Assembly (NCBI GenBank): GCA_031396695.1
Contig: JANNLG010000014.1
Location: 1-32,171, forward strand
Direction: 5' to 3'
Length of the DNA stretch: 32,171 bases
Origin: VGRW01 sp031396695
Lineage (GTDB): Bacteria; Myxococcota_A; UBA9160; SZUA-336
Made by a program: the position numbers and the translations under genes
Notes under the pieces: model-generated
Database searches by the model: none
What the model was told of the DNA's origin: nothing
The model's input: the letters and a program-made list of their open reading frames with translations, nothing else
Part shown: in pieces, positions 23,946-32,171 of the stretch
Position numbering within the stretch: the first letter of the stretch is position 1
Layout of the letters: each line of letters starts with the position of its first letter

Positions 23946-25003
23946 AGAGGCCGGTCGAGATCGCGTGGTTCGCGGCGCTCTGCGACGACGACTACGAGTA
24001 TCTCGGTGTGCCGGATGTGAAGCTCGTGAGCTCGCTCGAACACTGCCGCGAAATCGTGCTGCGCGCCGAGGCCGGCGGGTACGACAACATCCTGCTGCCC
24101 TCCGGCTACGAACTCGGCATCGATCCGATCGCGTTCGCCGGCGCCGTCGCGCCTCTGCTCGAGCGCCTGCGCCTGCTCGTCGCCGTGCGCTGCGGCGAGC
24201 TGTGGCCGCCGCAGCTCGCGCGCCAGGTCGCCACGCTCGACCGGATGCTCGGCGGACGGCTCACCATCAACGTCATCTCGAGCGATCTGCCCGGAGCGCC
24301 GCTCGAGTCGGCGCAGCGCTACGCGCGCACGCTCGAGGTCATGCAGATCCTGCGCGCCCTGCTCGACGGGCAGACCATCGCTCACGCGGGCGAGCACTAC
24401 GAACTCGAGATCGCGCCGCCGCGGCTGCGCACGGTTTCGGGCCGTTGCCCGCCGCTCTACTTCGGCGGCCTGTCGGAGGCCGCCAAGGACGTCGCCGCGC
24501 GGGCGGCGGACGTCTACCTGATGTGGCCCGACCTGTTGCCCGGTGTCGCGAGCCTGCTCGACGAGATGCGCGCCCGCGCCGCGAACTACGGGCGCAGCTT
24601 GCGCTTTGGCTACCGCGTGCACGTGATCGTGCGCGAGAGCGAGCGCGAAGCGCGCGCGGCCGCGAGCCGGCTGCTCTCCCGACTCGATCCCGTGGTGGGC
24701 GAAGCCATCCGCCGCAGGTCACTCGACCACGCCTCGCAGGGCGTGCGCCGGCAGGCCGAGATCCGCAGCCTCGCCGACGACGACGGCTTCGCCGAGCAGT
24801 CGCTCTGGACCGGGATCGGCCGCGCGCGCAGCGGCTGCGGCGCCGCGATCGTCGGCGACCCTGACCAGGTGCTCGCCAAGCTCGAGGCCTATGCCGCGCT
24901 GGGCATCGATGCGTTCATCCTGTCCGGGTATCCGCACCTAGCCGAGTGCGATCTCTTCGCGCGCTACGTGCTGCCGCGCCTCGCGCACCGTCCGCTCTTC
25001 TAG
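23936..25003 (+). CDS. SsuD-like LLM-class flavin-dependent monooxygenase
   Basis: A 355-residue luciferase-like monooxygenase. It has the GYDNILLPSGYE strand near 46-57, LLVAVRCGELWPPQLARQ and then MLGGRLTINVIS, all typical of alkanesulfonate monooxygenases. With reduced flavin and oxygen such enzymes cleave organosulfonates or oxidise related compounds. No sulfonate ABC transporter or flavin reductase is adjacent, so the substrate is open. Start candidates are GTG 23936 and TTG 23939; both overlap the YbdD-like gene. The TAG stop shares the palindrome CTAG (25000-25003) with the convergent ABC ATPase stop. Confidence 0.85.
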   Translation: MLLERPVEIAWFAALCDDDYEYLGVPDVKLVSSLEHCREIVLRAEAGGYDNILLPSGYELGIDPIAFAGAVAPLLERLRLLVAVRCGELWPPQLARQVATLDRMLGGRLTINVISSDLPGAPLESAQRYARTLEVMQILRALLDGQTIAHAGEHYELEIAPPRLRTVSGRCPPLYFGGLSEAAKDVAARAADVYLMWPDLLPGVASLLDEMRARAANYGRSLRFGYRVHVIVRESEREARAAASRLLSRLDPVVGEAIRRRSLDHASQGVRRQAEIRSLADDDGFAEQSLWTGIGRARSGCGAAIVGDPDQVLAKLEAYAALGIDAFILSGYPHLAECDLFARYVLPRLAHRPLF

Positions 25004-25992
25004 CGCGGCTCGCGCTGCCAGCGCTCGTACAGGTCGGCGACCAGGCCGTCGATCGGCGCGCGGTGGGTTTCGACGTCCAGGATCTGAGTTTGCGCGGCGG
25101 CCTGCTCGAGTAGCGCGGAGAGTTGCACGCGGGTCGCGTCGTACACGTACTCGTGTCGGCCGTTCTCGCCGCCGGTCCGTTCGGCGCCGACGAGCTCGGG
25201 CACCGCGCCGTTCGGTGTCTCGAGCAAGAGCACGCGGCGGTCGCTCACCTGGCGGCGCAGGCTCGCGAAGTCGCCGTCGAACGCGATGTTGCCGCGGTGC
25301 AGCATGACGATCCGGCCGGCGAGCTGCTCGAGCTCGTCCATGTCGTGACTGGTGACGACCACAGTCAGTGAGCGCTCGCGATTCGCCTCGCGCACGAAGC
25401 GCAGGATGTTCCTTCGCGCCAGCACGTCCAGGCCGAGCGTGGGCTCGTCGAGGAACAGCACCTCCGGCTCATGCAGCAGCGCCATGGCCAGATCCGCGCG
25501 CATGCGCTGGCCGAGCGAGAGCTCGCGCGCGAGCGCGTTCATGAACTCGTCGAGCCCGAGCAGCTCGCGCACCAGACCGAGCATTCGCTCGTAGCGCTCG
25601 CGCGGGATGTTCCAGACCACGCGCTTCCAGTCGAAGCTCGCGGCCACGGGATGATCCCACCAGAGCTCCGTGCGCTGGCCGAACACGACGCCGATCCGGC
25701 CGACGTAGCGCACGCGCTCGCGCACCGGGTCCATGCCGAGTACGCGCACGCTGCCCGAGTCGGGCGCGAGCAGACTCGCGAGCAGCTTGATGGTGGTGCT
25801 CTTGCCCGCGCCGTTCGGTCCCGCGTAGGCGACGATCTCGCCGCGTCGCACCTCCAGACTCACGCCGCGCAGCGCTTCGATCTTCACGATCTGCGGCCGG
25901 AACAGATTTCGGAACACGTCGCCCGCCCGAGCAGAGCGCTGCCTCTGCCGGTAGACCTTCCAGACTCGATCGAGACTAACGGCGATGTCCAT
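25000..25992 (-). CDS. ABC-2 type transporter ATP-binding protein (COG4586-like)
   Basis: A 330-residue ATPase. Walker A GPNGAGKST is at 58-66, the Q-loop Gln106 in VVFGQRTELWW, the signature LSLGQ at 158-162, Walker B VLFLDEP at 178-184, and the switch histidine at 216. The FGQRTELWWD segment and a long C-terminal tail are typical of the COG4586 subfamily, which pairs with two non-identical ABC-2 permeases, as found here. It would power export of an unknown substrate. ATG 25992 lies inside the end of the upstream permease gene (17-base overlap). Confidence 0.92.
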   Translation of the reverse strand: MDIAVSLDRVWKVYRQRQRSARAGDVFRNLFRPQIVKIEALRGVSLEVRRGEIVAYAGPNGAGKSTTIKLLASLLAPDSGSVRVLGMDPVRERVRYVGRIGVVFGQRTELWWDHPVAASFDWKRVVWNIPRERYERMLGLVRELLGLDEFMNALARELSLGQRMRADLAMALLHEPEVLFLDEPTLGLDVLARRNILRFVREANRERSLTVVVTSHDMDELEQLAGRIVMLHRGNIAFDGDFASLRRQVSDRRVLLLETPNGAVPELVGAERTGGENGRHEYVYDATRVQLSALLEQAAAQTQILDVETHRAPIDGLVADLYERWQREPR

Positions 25993-26830
25993 GGGCCAAG
26001 TACCGAGTGGAGCCTGTGCGTGCGTAGTGGCGGAGCCCGAGCCGGAACACGACGACCGCGAGCGACGCGAACACGAGCGCGGCGAGCGGAGTCCATAGCA
26101 GGCCCCAGCTCGAATCGTCGAGCCCGAGCAGCACGCGGCTCGGCAGCCAGGCGAGGAAGCCCGCAGGCACGACCGTGAGCAGCAGCACGGCGAGTCCACC
26201 GCCGACGCCGTCGAGCGGAAACGGCTTCAGCTGCTCGAGCAAGCGCATGGTCGTGGAGTTGATCTCCTCCGCGCCGCGCGGCGCGATGAACGCGAGGCTT
26301 CCCCACAGATACGCGAACGACAGCATGATCGCGCCCGCCGACACGACGTAGAGCGCGAACAGCGCGAGCCAGCCGACGCTGATCGGAAGCTCGAGCGAGC
26401 GCGCCGAGAGCACGAGCACCGCCGTCCCGCCGAGCAGCGTGCCCGAGCACGAGAACGGCATGAAGCCGTCGCTCGCGATCGAGACCCAGAGCGGCTGCGG
26501 GATCAGCAGCATGTGATCGAGCTGCCCGCGGCCGATGCGCCGGCTCGGGCAGTACATGTTCGCGTTGAACGCGAAGTCGACCGCGCCGCGCACGAACAGC
26601 GCCAGGCCGAGCAGGAACGCGATCTGCGCCGTGCTCCACACGCCGATTCCGTCGAAGCGCTCGGCCAGCAGGAATGCCCAGACCGCGGAGCCGAGCGCGA
26701 GCAGGAGATCCGCGAAGTACCAGGAGAACGCGACCTTCGCCCCGCGCGCGATCCAGAGCAGGTCCATGCGCGCGTACAGTCCCCAGAGCCGAGGCAGGCG
26801 CGCGAGCTCGGCGCGGAGTTCAGCCGCCAA
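25976..26830 (-). CDS. ABC-2 type permease (COG4587-like)
   Basis: A 284-residue membrane protein with about six hydrophobic helices and a short basic tail. It follows another permease and precedes the ATPase, forming one exporter. The start is assigned to TTG 26830, which overlaps the previous gene by 11 bases and has an AAGGTGG site about six bases upstream. A later ATG at 26767 would remove 21 residues and is possible. The cargo is not indicated by sequence; its placement after an ammonia-lyase gene does not by itself link it to the polyene. Confidence 0.85.
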   Translation of the reverse strand: MAAELRAELARLPRLWGLYARMDLLWIARGAKVAFSWYFADLLLALGSAVWAFLLAERFDGIGVWSTAQIAFLLGLALFVRGAVDFAFNANMYCPSRRIGRGQLDHMLLIPQPLWVSIASDGFMPFSCSGTLLGGTAVLVLSARSLELPISVGWLALFALYVVSAGAIMLSFAYLWGSLAFIAPRGAEEINSTTMRLLEQLKPFPLDGVGGGLAVLLLTVVPAGFLAWLPSRVLLGLDDSSWGLLWTPLAALVFASLAVVVFRLGLRHYARTGSTRYLAHGHRR

Positions 26831-27611
26831 AGCCGACCACCTTCTCGCGGTTCGCGCGCCACAGCCAACCCGCGAGCGGCCAGAGCACGCACGCCCACGC
26901 CACCTGCAGCGCGATCAAGCGCGGCGCCTCGCCGATGCCGGTGTAGATCGCGAGCGGAGCCCACGCGAGCGACGCGAACGGCAGCCACTCGAGCACCGAG
27001 CCGAGTCCCCAGGGCAGGAGCGCCAGCGGAATCACCGCGCCCGACAGCACGACCGCCACCGCTTGCGAGACCCACTGCATCAGCCAGACCGGCTGCTCGA
27101 GCGCGACCGTGAGCGCGGCGACGATGAAATCGAACGCGAGCCCGACGCAGATCGCGAGCGACAAGCTCGCGGCGAAGAGCAGCGCCGACGTGCCGCTCGC
27201 GGGCTGCGGATCGACACCGAACAGCGACGCCGCCAGCAGCAGCGGCAGCGAGAACAGCGCGAAGTTGACGAGCCAGCCGCCCAGCATCTCCGACGCGAAC
27301 TGCGGCACGAGCAGCATGGGCCGCAGGAAGTGCTGCGCGATCGAGCCCTGCCAGAACGCGTTCGCGATCGTGGTCCGCACCGAGAGCTGATCGCCGAAGA
27401 CCTCCGCGAGCAGCGCGTAGGTCAGCACCGTGCCGAGCGCGACCGGCGACGCTGCGCCCTCCGCGCCGAGCACGACCCGCCAGAGCGCGAGCAGAACCGC
27501 CACGCGCAGCAGGCGGAGCAGATAGTCGAGCAGAAAGACGGGGCTCTCCAGCACCGAGCCGAGCGCCGCGAGCCGAGCGGTCGCGATTACCTGCCGGAGC
27601 GCGAGCACCAC
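26820..27611 (-). CDS. ABC-2 type permease (COG3694-like)
   Basis: A 263-residue membrane protein with about six helices, including VLLALWRVVLGAEG early on and LAICVGLAFDFIVAALTV in the middle. The second half-transporter of the three-gene exporter. Two adjacent GTG codons, 27611 and 27608, are the only reasonable starts; they begin 2-5 bases after the stop of the TPR gene. The long open frame that continues upstream is in the wrong phase of the TPR and ammonia-lyase genes and is not coding. Confidence 0.83.
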   Translation of the reverse strand: MVLALRQVIATARLAALGSVLESPVFLLDYLLRLLRVAVLLALWRVVLGAEGAASPVALGTVLTYALLAEVFGDQLSVRTTIANAFWQGSIAQHFLRPMLLVPQFASEMLGGWLVNFALFSLPLLLAASLFGVDPQPASGTSALLFAASLSLAICVGLAFDFIVAALTVALEQPVWLMQWVSQAVAVVLSGAVIPLALLPWGLGSVLEWLPFASLAWAPLAIYTGIGEAPRLIALQVAWACVLWPLAGWLWRANREKVVGFGG

Positions 27612-27613
27612 GA

Positions 27614-28264
27614 CTAGCGGCCGAGCAGTGCGGCGCGCAGCCAGCGCCAGAGCGCGGCCGGAGTCGGAGAGCGCCGGTACATCGCACCGCGCACGCGCCG
27701 GAGCTGCGCGCCGCGCTTCTTCTCGCACAGGCCTTGGTACAGGCGATCGGCCTCGGCGCGTCCGCCCGACTTCGAGAGCAGCCGCGCGAGCTCGAGCGTC
27801 GCGTCGAGGTGCCACGGCTCGATCCGCACCGCTCCGCGCAACAGCCGGATCGCGAGCGGCCGCTGCTTGCGCCGGCGGAAGTGCTTGCGGCCGTCGAACA
27901 GCACGGCGATCGCGTCGGCGCGCCGCGATCGCGCCAGATACAGACCCGAAATCGTCTCCCGAAGCTCGAGCGAGCGCGGCAGGTACAGGACCGCCTGTGT
28001 GTAGACCGCGAGCGCCTTCTCGGGGAAGCCCTGCATCTCGTACTGCTTGCCCGCGGCGCTCCATTTCTCGCCGGCCTCCGCGAGCTGGCGCGTCTCGGCC
28101 AGCAGCGCGGCGAGCTTGGCGAGGATCACGGGATTGCCGGGCTCCTGCGCGAGCACGCGCCGGTACTCGGCGATCGCCTGCTTGCGCTTGCCGCGGCCGA
28201 GCGCTTTGGCAGCGCGCGCCAACGAGTCGGCGCGGTCGTAGGCGCGTCTGCCGAACAGCGCCAC
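27614..28264 (-). CDS. tetratricopeptide-repeat protein
   Basis: A 216-residue basic protein of helical hairpin repeats. TPR-like units can be seen at about 30-63 (KQAIAEYRRVLAQEPGN), 65-98 (the second with FPEKALAVYTQAVLYLP) and 138-170 (LAIRLLRGAVRIEP). There is no signal peptide or membrane segment, so it is probably cytoplasmic. TPR proteins act as scaffolds; the partner is unknown. GTG 28264 is used as start, six bases after the ammonia-lyase stop, and the stop is two bases before the permease start, so it belongs to the same operon. Confidence 0.75.
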   Translation of the reverse strand: MALFGRRAYDRADSLARAAKALGRGKRKQAIAEYRRVLAQEPGNPVILAKLAALLAETRQLAEAGEKWSAAGKQYEMQGFPEKALAVYTQAVLYLPRSLELRETISGLYLARSRRADAIAVLFDGRKHFRRRKQRPLAIRLLRGAVRIEPWHLDATLELARLLSKSGGRAEADRLYQGLCEKKRGAQLRRVRGAMYRRSPTPAALWRWLRAALLGR

Positions 28265-28270
28265 GGGAAC

Positions 28271-29800
28271 TCAGCCCCCGCCGAGCGGCAGCGCGCCGCC
28301 CCGCAGCAGCGCGAGCACGCGCTCGATGTCGCGGTCCTGGCGCCGGTCGTCGTAGAGCATCGGCACCTCCTTGCGCACGGCCTGGAGCAGCGCTCGGCCG
28401 CGGCCACGCGCGCGCTCGCGCCCGCGCAGCTCGAGCGCCTGACAGCCGGCCAGCAGCTGGATCGCCGCCACCGTCTCGGCCAGCTCGACGATGCGCAACG
28501 CGTCGCGCGCCGCGATCGTGGCGAGGCTGACCTTGTCCTGATTGTGCGATTCGGTGCTGCGGCTGAAGGCCGAGGCTGGCATGGAGAGCTTCTGCGCCTC
28601 GGCCGTGAGCGCCGACGCCGCGATCTGCATGGCCTTGAAGCCGCTGTGCGCGAAGCGCCGCTCGCCCTGCACCGCGATCAGATTCGCGGGCAGGCCGTCG
28701 CTCGCCTGTGGCTGACACAAGAGCGCGAGCTGGCGGTCGAGCAGATCGGCCGTGCCTGCGACCGCGGACTTCAGCGCGTCGAGCGCGAAGCACACGTGGC
28801 CGCCGTAGAAGTTGCCGCCGTGCAGGACGTCGCCGGTTTCCGGATCGACCAGCGGATTGTCGTTCGCGCTGTTGAGCTCGACTTCGAGCACGCCGCGCGC
28901 GAGAAGCGCAGCGTCGAGCAGCACGCCGATCACCTGCGGCGCGCAGCGGATCGAGTAGCGGTCCTGCAGGCGTGCGGGTGTCGGACCGCTGCGTGCGGCG
29001 TCGTAGTCGAGATCGGCCGCGATGAACGCCGCCGCGCGGATCTGACCGGCATGCGGCTTCCAGGCCGCGATGCGCGCGTCGAAATGCCCGGGATTGCCGT
29101 TCGTGACGTCGCTCGCGATCGCGGTGGTCGCGCAGGCGAGCCGCGCGAGTCGCGTTGCGCGCTCGAGCGCGAGGCAGCCGAGCGCCGTCATCACGCTGGT
29201 CCCGTTCACGATCGCGAGCGCCTCCTTCGCGCCGAGCTCGAGCGGCGCGATGCCGAGCGCGTCGTGCGCAACGGCGGCGCTTTGCTCGCGCCCGCGCAGC
29301 GTCGCCTCGCGTTCGCCAGCGACGAGCGCCGCGAGATACGAGAGCGGCGCCAGATCACCGCTCGCGCCGACGGAGCCCCGGGCGGGGATGCGGGGCAGCA
29401 GTCGCGCGTTCAGCAGCTCGCAGAGTCGCTCGATCACCTCGGCGCGCACGCCCGAGTGCCCCGCCGCTAGCGAGATCGCGCGCGCCGCGACGACCGCCGC
29501 CGCCTCGACCTCGTCCAGGATGCGGCCAGTCCCGACGCCGAGCGAGCCGATCAGATTGCGCGCGAGCTCGTCGCGGTGCTCGGCCGGCACGGCGTCGACC
29601 ACGGCGGAGCCGACACCGGTCGTGACACCGTAGACCGGGAGCTCGCGGTCGACGCGCCGCTCGATCGCCGCGCAGCCTGCGGCGAGCCGCGCGCGGTAGC
29701 TGGGATCGTCCCACAGCACCGCCCTGCATTCGCCGCGCGCGAGCTGGAGCAGCTCGTCGATGCCGACGGCCGCGCGGCCGATCTCGAGCTCACGCGGCAT
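28271..29800 (-). CDS. MIO-type aromatic amino acid ammonia-lyase (HAL/TAL/PAL family)
   Basis: A 509-residue lyase. The MIO cofactor triad Ala146-Ser147-Gly148 lies in GSVGASGDLAP; catalytic Tyr57 is in VYGVTTGVG, NGTSVM at 199-204, then QDRYSIRCAP, SANDNPL and GGNFYGGHV. Family enzymes eliminate ammonia from His, Tyr or Phe. At the selectivity loop it reads NLIGSLG (82-88), with Gly-Ser where Rhodobacter tyrosine lyase has His-His and histidine lyase has Ser-His, as recalled. Substrate is therefore open, but an aryl acid starter (coumarate or cinnamate) for the polyene ligase is attractive. No hut genes are nearby, which argues against histidine use. ATG 29800 is five bases after serC. Confidence 0.88.
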   Translation of the reverse strand: MPRELEIGRAAVGIDELLQLARGECRAVLWDDPSYRARLAAGCAAIERRVDRELPVYGVTTGVGSAVVDAVPAEHRDELARNLIGSLGVGTGRILDEVEAAAVVAARAISLAAGHSGVRAEVIERLCELLNARLLPRIPARGSVGASGDLAPLSYLAALVAGEREATLRGREQSAAVAHDALGIAPLELGAKEALAIVNGTSVMTALGCLALERATRLARLACATTAIASDVTNGNPGHFDARIAAWKPHAGQIRAAAFIAADLDYDAARSGPTPARLQDRYSIRCAPQVIGVLLDAALLARGVLEVELNSANDNPLVDPETGDVLHGGNFYGGHVCFALDALKSAVAGTADLLDRQLALLCQPQASDGLPANLIAVQGERRFAHSGFKAMQIAASALTAEAQKLSMPASAFSRSTESHNQDKVSLATIAARDALRIVELAETVAAIQLLAGCQALELRGRERARGRGRALLQAVRKEVPMLYDDRRQDRDIERVLALLRGGALPLGGG

Positions 29801-29805
29801 CGTCT

Positions 29806-30960
29806 TCAGTCGCCACGCACTTCTGCGTAGGCCCAGTCGAGCCAGGGCAGAAGCGCGGCGACGTCGTCGCGTTCGACGGTGGCGCCGCACCAGATGCGCA
29901 GCCCCGGGGGCGCGTCGCGATAGCTCGCGATGTCGAGCGCGACGCCCTCTTTCTCGACGATCGCGACCAGCTTCTTCACGGCGTCGGCGCGCTCGGGCGC
30001 GGGAAGCTGCTCGAACCACGGGTCGACGACCTTCAGGCACACCGACGTGCACGAGCGCGTGGCCGGATCGCGCGCCAGGAAGTCGACCCAGTCCGTGCGC
30101 GAGACCCACGAAGCCACGGCTTCGAGATTTCCCTCGCTGCGCGCGATCAGCGCCTCGAGACCGCCCACGCGTTCCGCCCAGCCAAGCCCGTCGAGCGCGT
30201 CCTCGACGCACAGCATCGAGGGCGTGTTGATGGTCGCGCCGCCGAACAGCTCGAGGTCGAGCTTGCCCTTCTTGGTGAGCCGGAAGATCTTCGGCAGCGG
30301 CCGCGGCGGGGCGTAGCTCTCGAGCCGCGCGACCGCGCGCGGCGACAGCGCGAGCATGCCGTGCGCCGCCTCGCCGCCGAGCACCTTCTGCCAGCTCCAC
30401 GTCACCACATCGAGCTTCGGCCAGGGCAGCCGCATCGCGAACACGGCCGAGGTCGCGTCGCAGATCGTGAGCCCGGCGCGCGTGGCCGGCAGCCAGGCGT
30501 CGTTCGGAACGCGCACGCCCGAGGTGGTGCCGTTCCAGGGAAAAACCACGTCGCGCGTGAAGTCGACCTGCGAAAGATCGGGGAGCTCGCCGTACGGCGC
30601 CGACAGCACGCGCGCGTCGAGGCCGAGCTGCTGAGTGGCGTCGGTCACCCACTCCTGGCCGAAGCTCTCCCAGGCGAGCACATCGACCGGCCGCTCACCG
30701 AGCAGGCTCCACATCGCCATCTCGACCGCGCCGGTGTCGGAGGCCGGCACGATCGCGAGCTTGTAGTCGGCGGGCATGCCGAGCAGCCGGTGGCTGCGAT
30801 CGATCACGGCCGCGAGCCGTTCCTTCGGCAGCTTCGCGCGGTGCGAGCGGCCGAGCATGGCTCCCTTCAACGCGTCCAGCGACCAGCCGGGGCGCTTCAC
30901 GCAGGGACCGGAGGAGAATTCGGGGCGACTCGGACGAACGCTCGGCTTGATCGGGGGCAT
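29806..30960 (-). CDS. serC: phosphoserine aminotransferase
   Basis: A 384-residue PLP enzyme of the class V aminotransferase fold. It matches the longer SerC subtype found in alphaproteobacteria and methanogens (TIGR01365 type, as recalled). The N-terminal PSRPEFSSGPCVKRPGW motif is diagnostic, and the PLP lysine lies in TWSWQKVLGGE. It makes 3-phosphoserine from 3-phosphohydroxypyruvate and glutamate for serine synthesis. ATG 30960 is first in a leftward operon with the ammonia-lyase. serA and serB are not in the window. Linking this housekeeping gene to pigment synthesis is not justified by the sequence. Confidence 0.93.
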   Translation of the reverse strand: MPPIKPSVRPSRPEFSSGPCVKRPGWSLDALKGAMLGRSHRAKLPKERLAAVIDRSHRLLGMPADYKLAIVPASDTGAVEMAMWSLLGERPVDVLAWESFGQEWVTDATQQLGLDARVLSAPYGELPDLSQVDFTRDVVFPWNGTTSGVRVPNDAWLPATRAGLTICDATSAVFAMRLPWPKLDVVTWSWQKVLGGEAAHGMLALSPRAVARLESYAPPRPLPKIFRLTKKGKLDLELFGGATINTPSMLCVEDALDGLGWAERVGGLEALIARSEGNLEAVASWVSRTDWVDFLARDPATRSCTSVCLKVVDPWFEQLPAPERADAVKKLVAIVEKEGVALDIASYRDAPPGLRIWCGATVERDDVAALLPWLDWAYAEVRGD

Positions 30961-31046
30961 CGTCGCCGCAGGCTACTGATTCGACCGGGGCCGCGCATCT
31001 GTGCTATCAGACGGCCGCCTGTAACCGGGAAGAGGGAGCCCCGCTA
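30961..31046. promoter_or_regulatory. divergent intergenic region, serC / pyrophosphatase
   Basis: These 86 bases part serC (leftward) from the pyrophosphatase gene (rightward). Rightward, TTCGAC (30980-30985) and a TATCAG-like box (31005-31010) are weak -35/-10 candidates with long spacing. A purine-rich AAGAGGGAG stretch about 9 bases before the ATG at 31047 is a plausible ribosome site. No leftward promoter stands out. Confidence 0.35.
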
Positions 31047-31440
31047 ATGGACAAGTTCGTCCCGCGCTTCGTTTGGTTCACGTTTGCAGCCGCGCTCGTC
31101 GCGCTCTTCGGCGCCGATCCGGCCCTCGCCAGCGAAGCATCGCTGAAGCTGCCGAGCTTCGCGGAGCCGGCGTTCTTCGGCGGCACGACCAGCGGCGCCA
31201 GCATCCTCACCTGGGGTCTGCTCGTGTGCGCGCTCGGCATGGGTTTCGGGCTCTTCCAGTACATGCAGCTCAAGAACATGGCCGTCCATAAATCGATGCT
31301 CGAGATCTCCGAGCTCATCTATGCGACTTGCCAGCAGTATCTCGTCACGCAGGGCAAGTTCATCGCGATCCTGTGGCTGTTCATCGGCGCGGTCATGGTC
31401 CTGTACTTCGGGTTCCTGATCAAAGACGAGGAGATGACGG

Positions 31441-31490
31441 CCTTTCGCGTGGCCATCATCCTCGGCCTTTCGCGTGGCCATCATCCTCGG
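31441..31490. repeat. perfect 25-bp tandem duplication (frameshifting)
   Basis: Bases 31441-31465 and 31466-31490 are identical. The unit length is not a multiple of three, so the second copy breaks the pyrophosphatase frame. Removing one copy joins AFRVAIILG to FSLVGIAGSYG, a natural family sequence. Confidence 0.97.
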
Positions 31491-31770
31491 CTTCAGCCTG
31501 GTCGGGATCGCCGGCAGCTACGGGGTGGCCTGGTTCGGCATCCGCGTGAACACCTTCGCGAACTCGCGCACCGCCTTCGCGAGCCTCCGCGGCAAGCCCT
31601 TCCCGACCTACCAGATCCCCCTCCAGGCCGGCATGTCGATCGGCATGGTGCTGATCTCGGTCGAGCTCCTGATCATGCTCGCGATCCTGCTCTTCGTGCC
31701 CGGCAGCTTCGCCGGCCCCTGCTTCATCGGCTTCGCGATCGGCGAGTCGCTCGGCGCCGCGGCGCTGCGC

Positions 31771-31838
<68 letters not shown>

Positions 31839-32171
31839 CGATCTGATGAAGATCGTCTTCAAGATCAAGGAAGACGACGCGCGCAACCCGGGCGTGATCG
31901 CGGACTGCACCGGTGACAACGCCGGCGACTCGGTCGGCCCCTCGGCGGACGGCTTCGAGACCTACGGCGTCACCGGCGTCGCGCTCATCACCTTCATCCT
32001 CCTCGCGATCAACGAGGCGGTCGCCGGCCCCGGCTACCAGAGCGTCCAGATTCAGCTGCTGGTCTGGATCTTCGTCATGCGCGTCCTGATGATCATCACC
32101 TCGGGCGCCTCCTACTTCATCAACGAGGCGATGGCGAAGGCCAAGTACGGCAACGCCGAGACGATGAACTT

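Noticed and set aside
26820..28793. 657-residue open frame containing the COG3694-like permease
   Set aside because: Only the part after 27611 has membrane helices; upstream it runs out of phase through the TPR and ammonia-lyase genes, which are clearly coding in other frames.
28271..29800. Histidine utilisation (hut) operon
   Set aside because: No urocanase, imidazolonepropionase or formiminoglutamase gene is adjacent, and the selectivity loop lacks the histidine-lyase residues.

Overview
The window is very GC-rich (well over half G+C in every line read by eye). It is packed with short-spaced or overlapping genes, many starting at GTG or TTG inside 4-nt stop/start overlaps. The genes point to a Gram-negative didermic bacterium: two or three outer-membrane-type lipoproteins, a LolA-like carrier, an MMPL exporter and lipid-A/phospholipid-type acyltransferases. 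Gene content would fit a myxobacterium-like or other uncultured former-deltaproteobacterial lineage, but that is only an inference. No rRNA, tRNA, CRISPR array, transposase or integrase was seen, and no stretch over 300 bases lacks a gene.

Region 1 (1-6136, minus strand) is the core of an aryl-polyene (APE/xanthomonadin-type) pathway. In transcription order it has a PlsC-like acyltransferase, two acyl carrier proteins, an AMP-ligase fused to a hotdog dehydratase, a GT2 glycosyltransferase, an LpxL-like acyltransferase, a 3-hydroxyacyl-ACP dehydratase and a FabG-type ketoreductase. The ketosynthases such a pathway needs are not in the window and would be expected beyond position 1. Region 2 (6231-10225) holds a small BamE-like lipoprotein on the minus strand, then a plus-strand export set: LolA-like carrier, MMPL permease and DUF3261-like lipoprotein.

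Region 3 (10222-14519, minus strand) is a dissociated NRPS-like set: carrier protein, condensation-like acyltransferase, FAD oxidoreductase and adenylating ligase. It diverges, across an 84-bp control region with two inverted repeats, from Region 4 (14604-18659, plus strand): a flavin halogenase with the WxWxIP motif, a CrtI-like desaturase and a GH29 alpha-L-fucosidase. Regions 1-4 together look like a locus for a polyene pigment that may be halogenated, glycosylated/acylated and exported.

Region 5 (18651-25003) is mostly housekeeping: pterin-4a-carbinolamine dehydratase, a VKOR-DsbA fusion, an SDR, a lipoprotein cytochrome, CstA with a miniature YbdD-like partner, and an SsuD-like flavin monooxygenase. 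Region 6 (25000-30960, minus strand) runs serC, an MIO-type aromatic amino acid ammonia-lyase, a TPR protein and a three-gene ABC-2 transporter. The lyase could supply an aryl starter to the polyene pathway. Region 7 (31047-end) is a membrane pyrophosphatase gene broken by a 25-bp tandem duplication and carrying a second, 27-bp one. Comparable short tandem duplications occur at 2217-2266 and, less perfectly, at 1-61.
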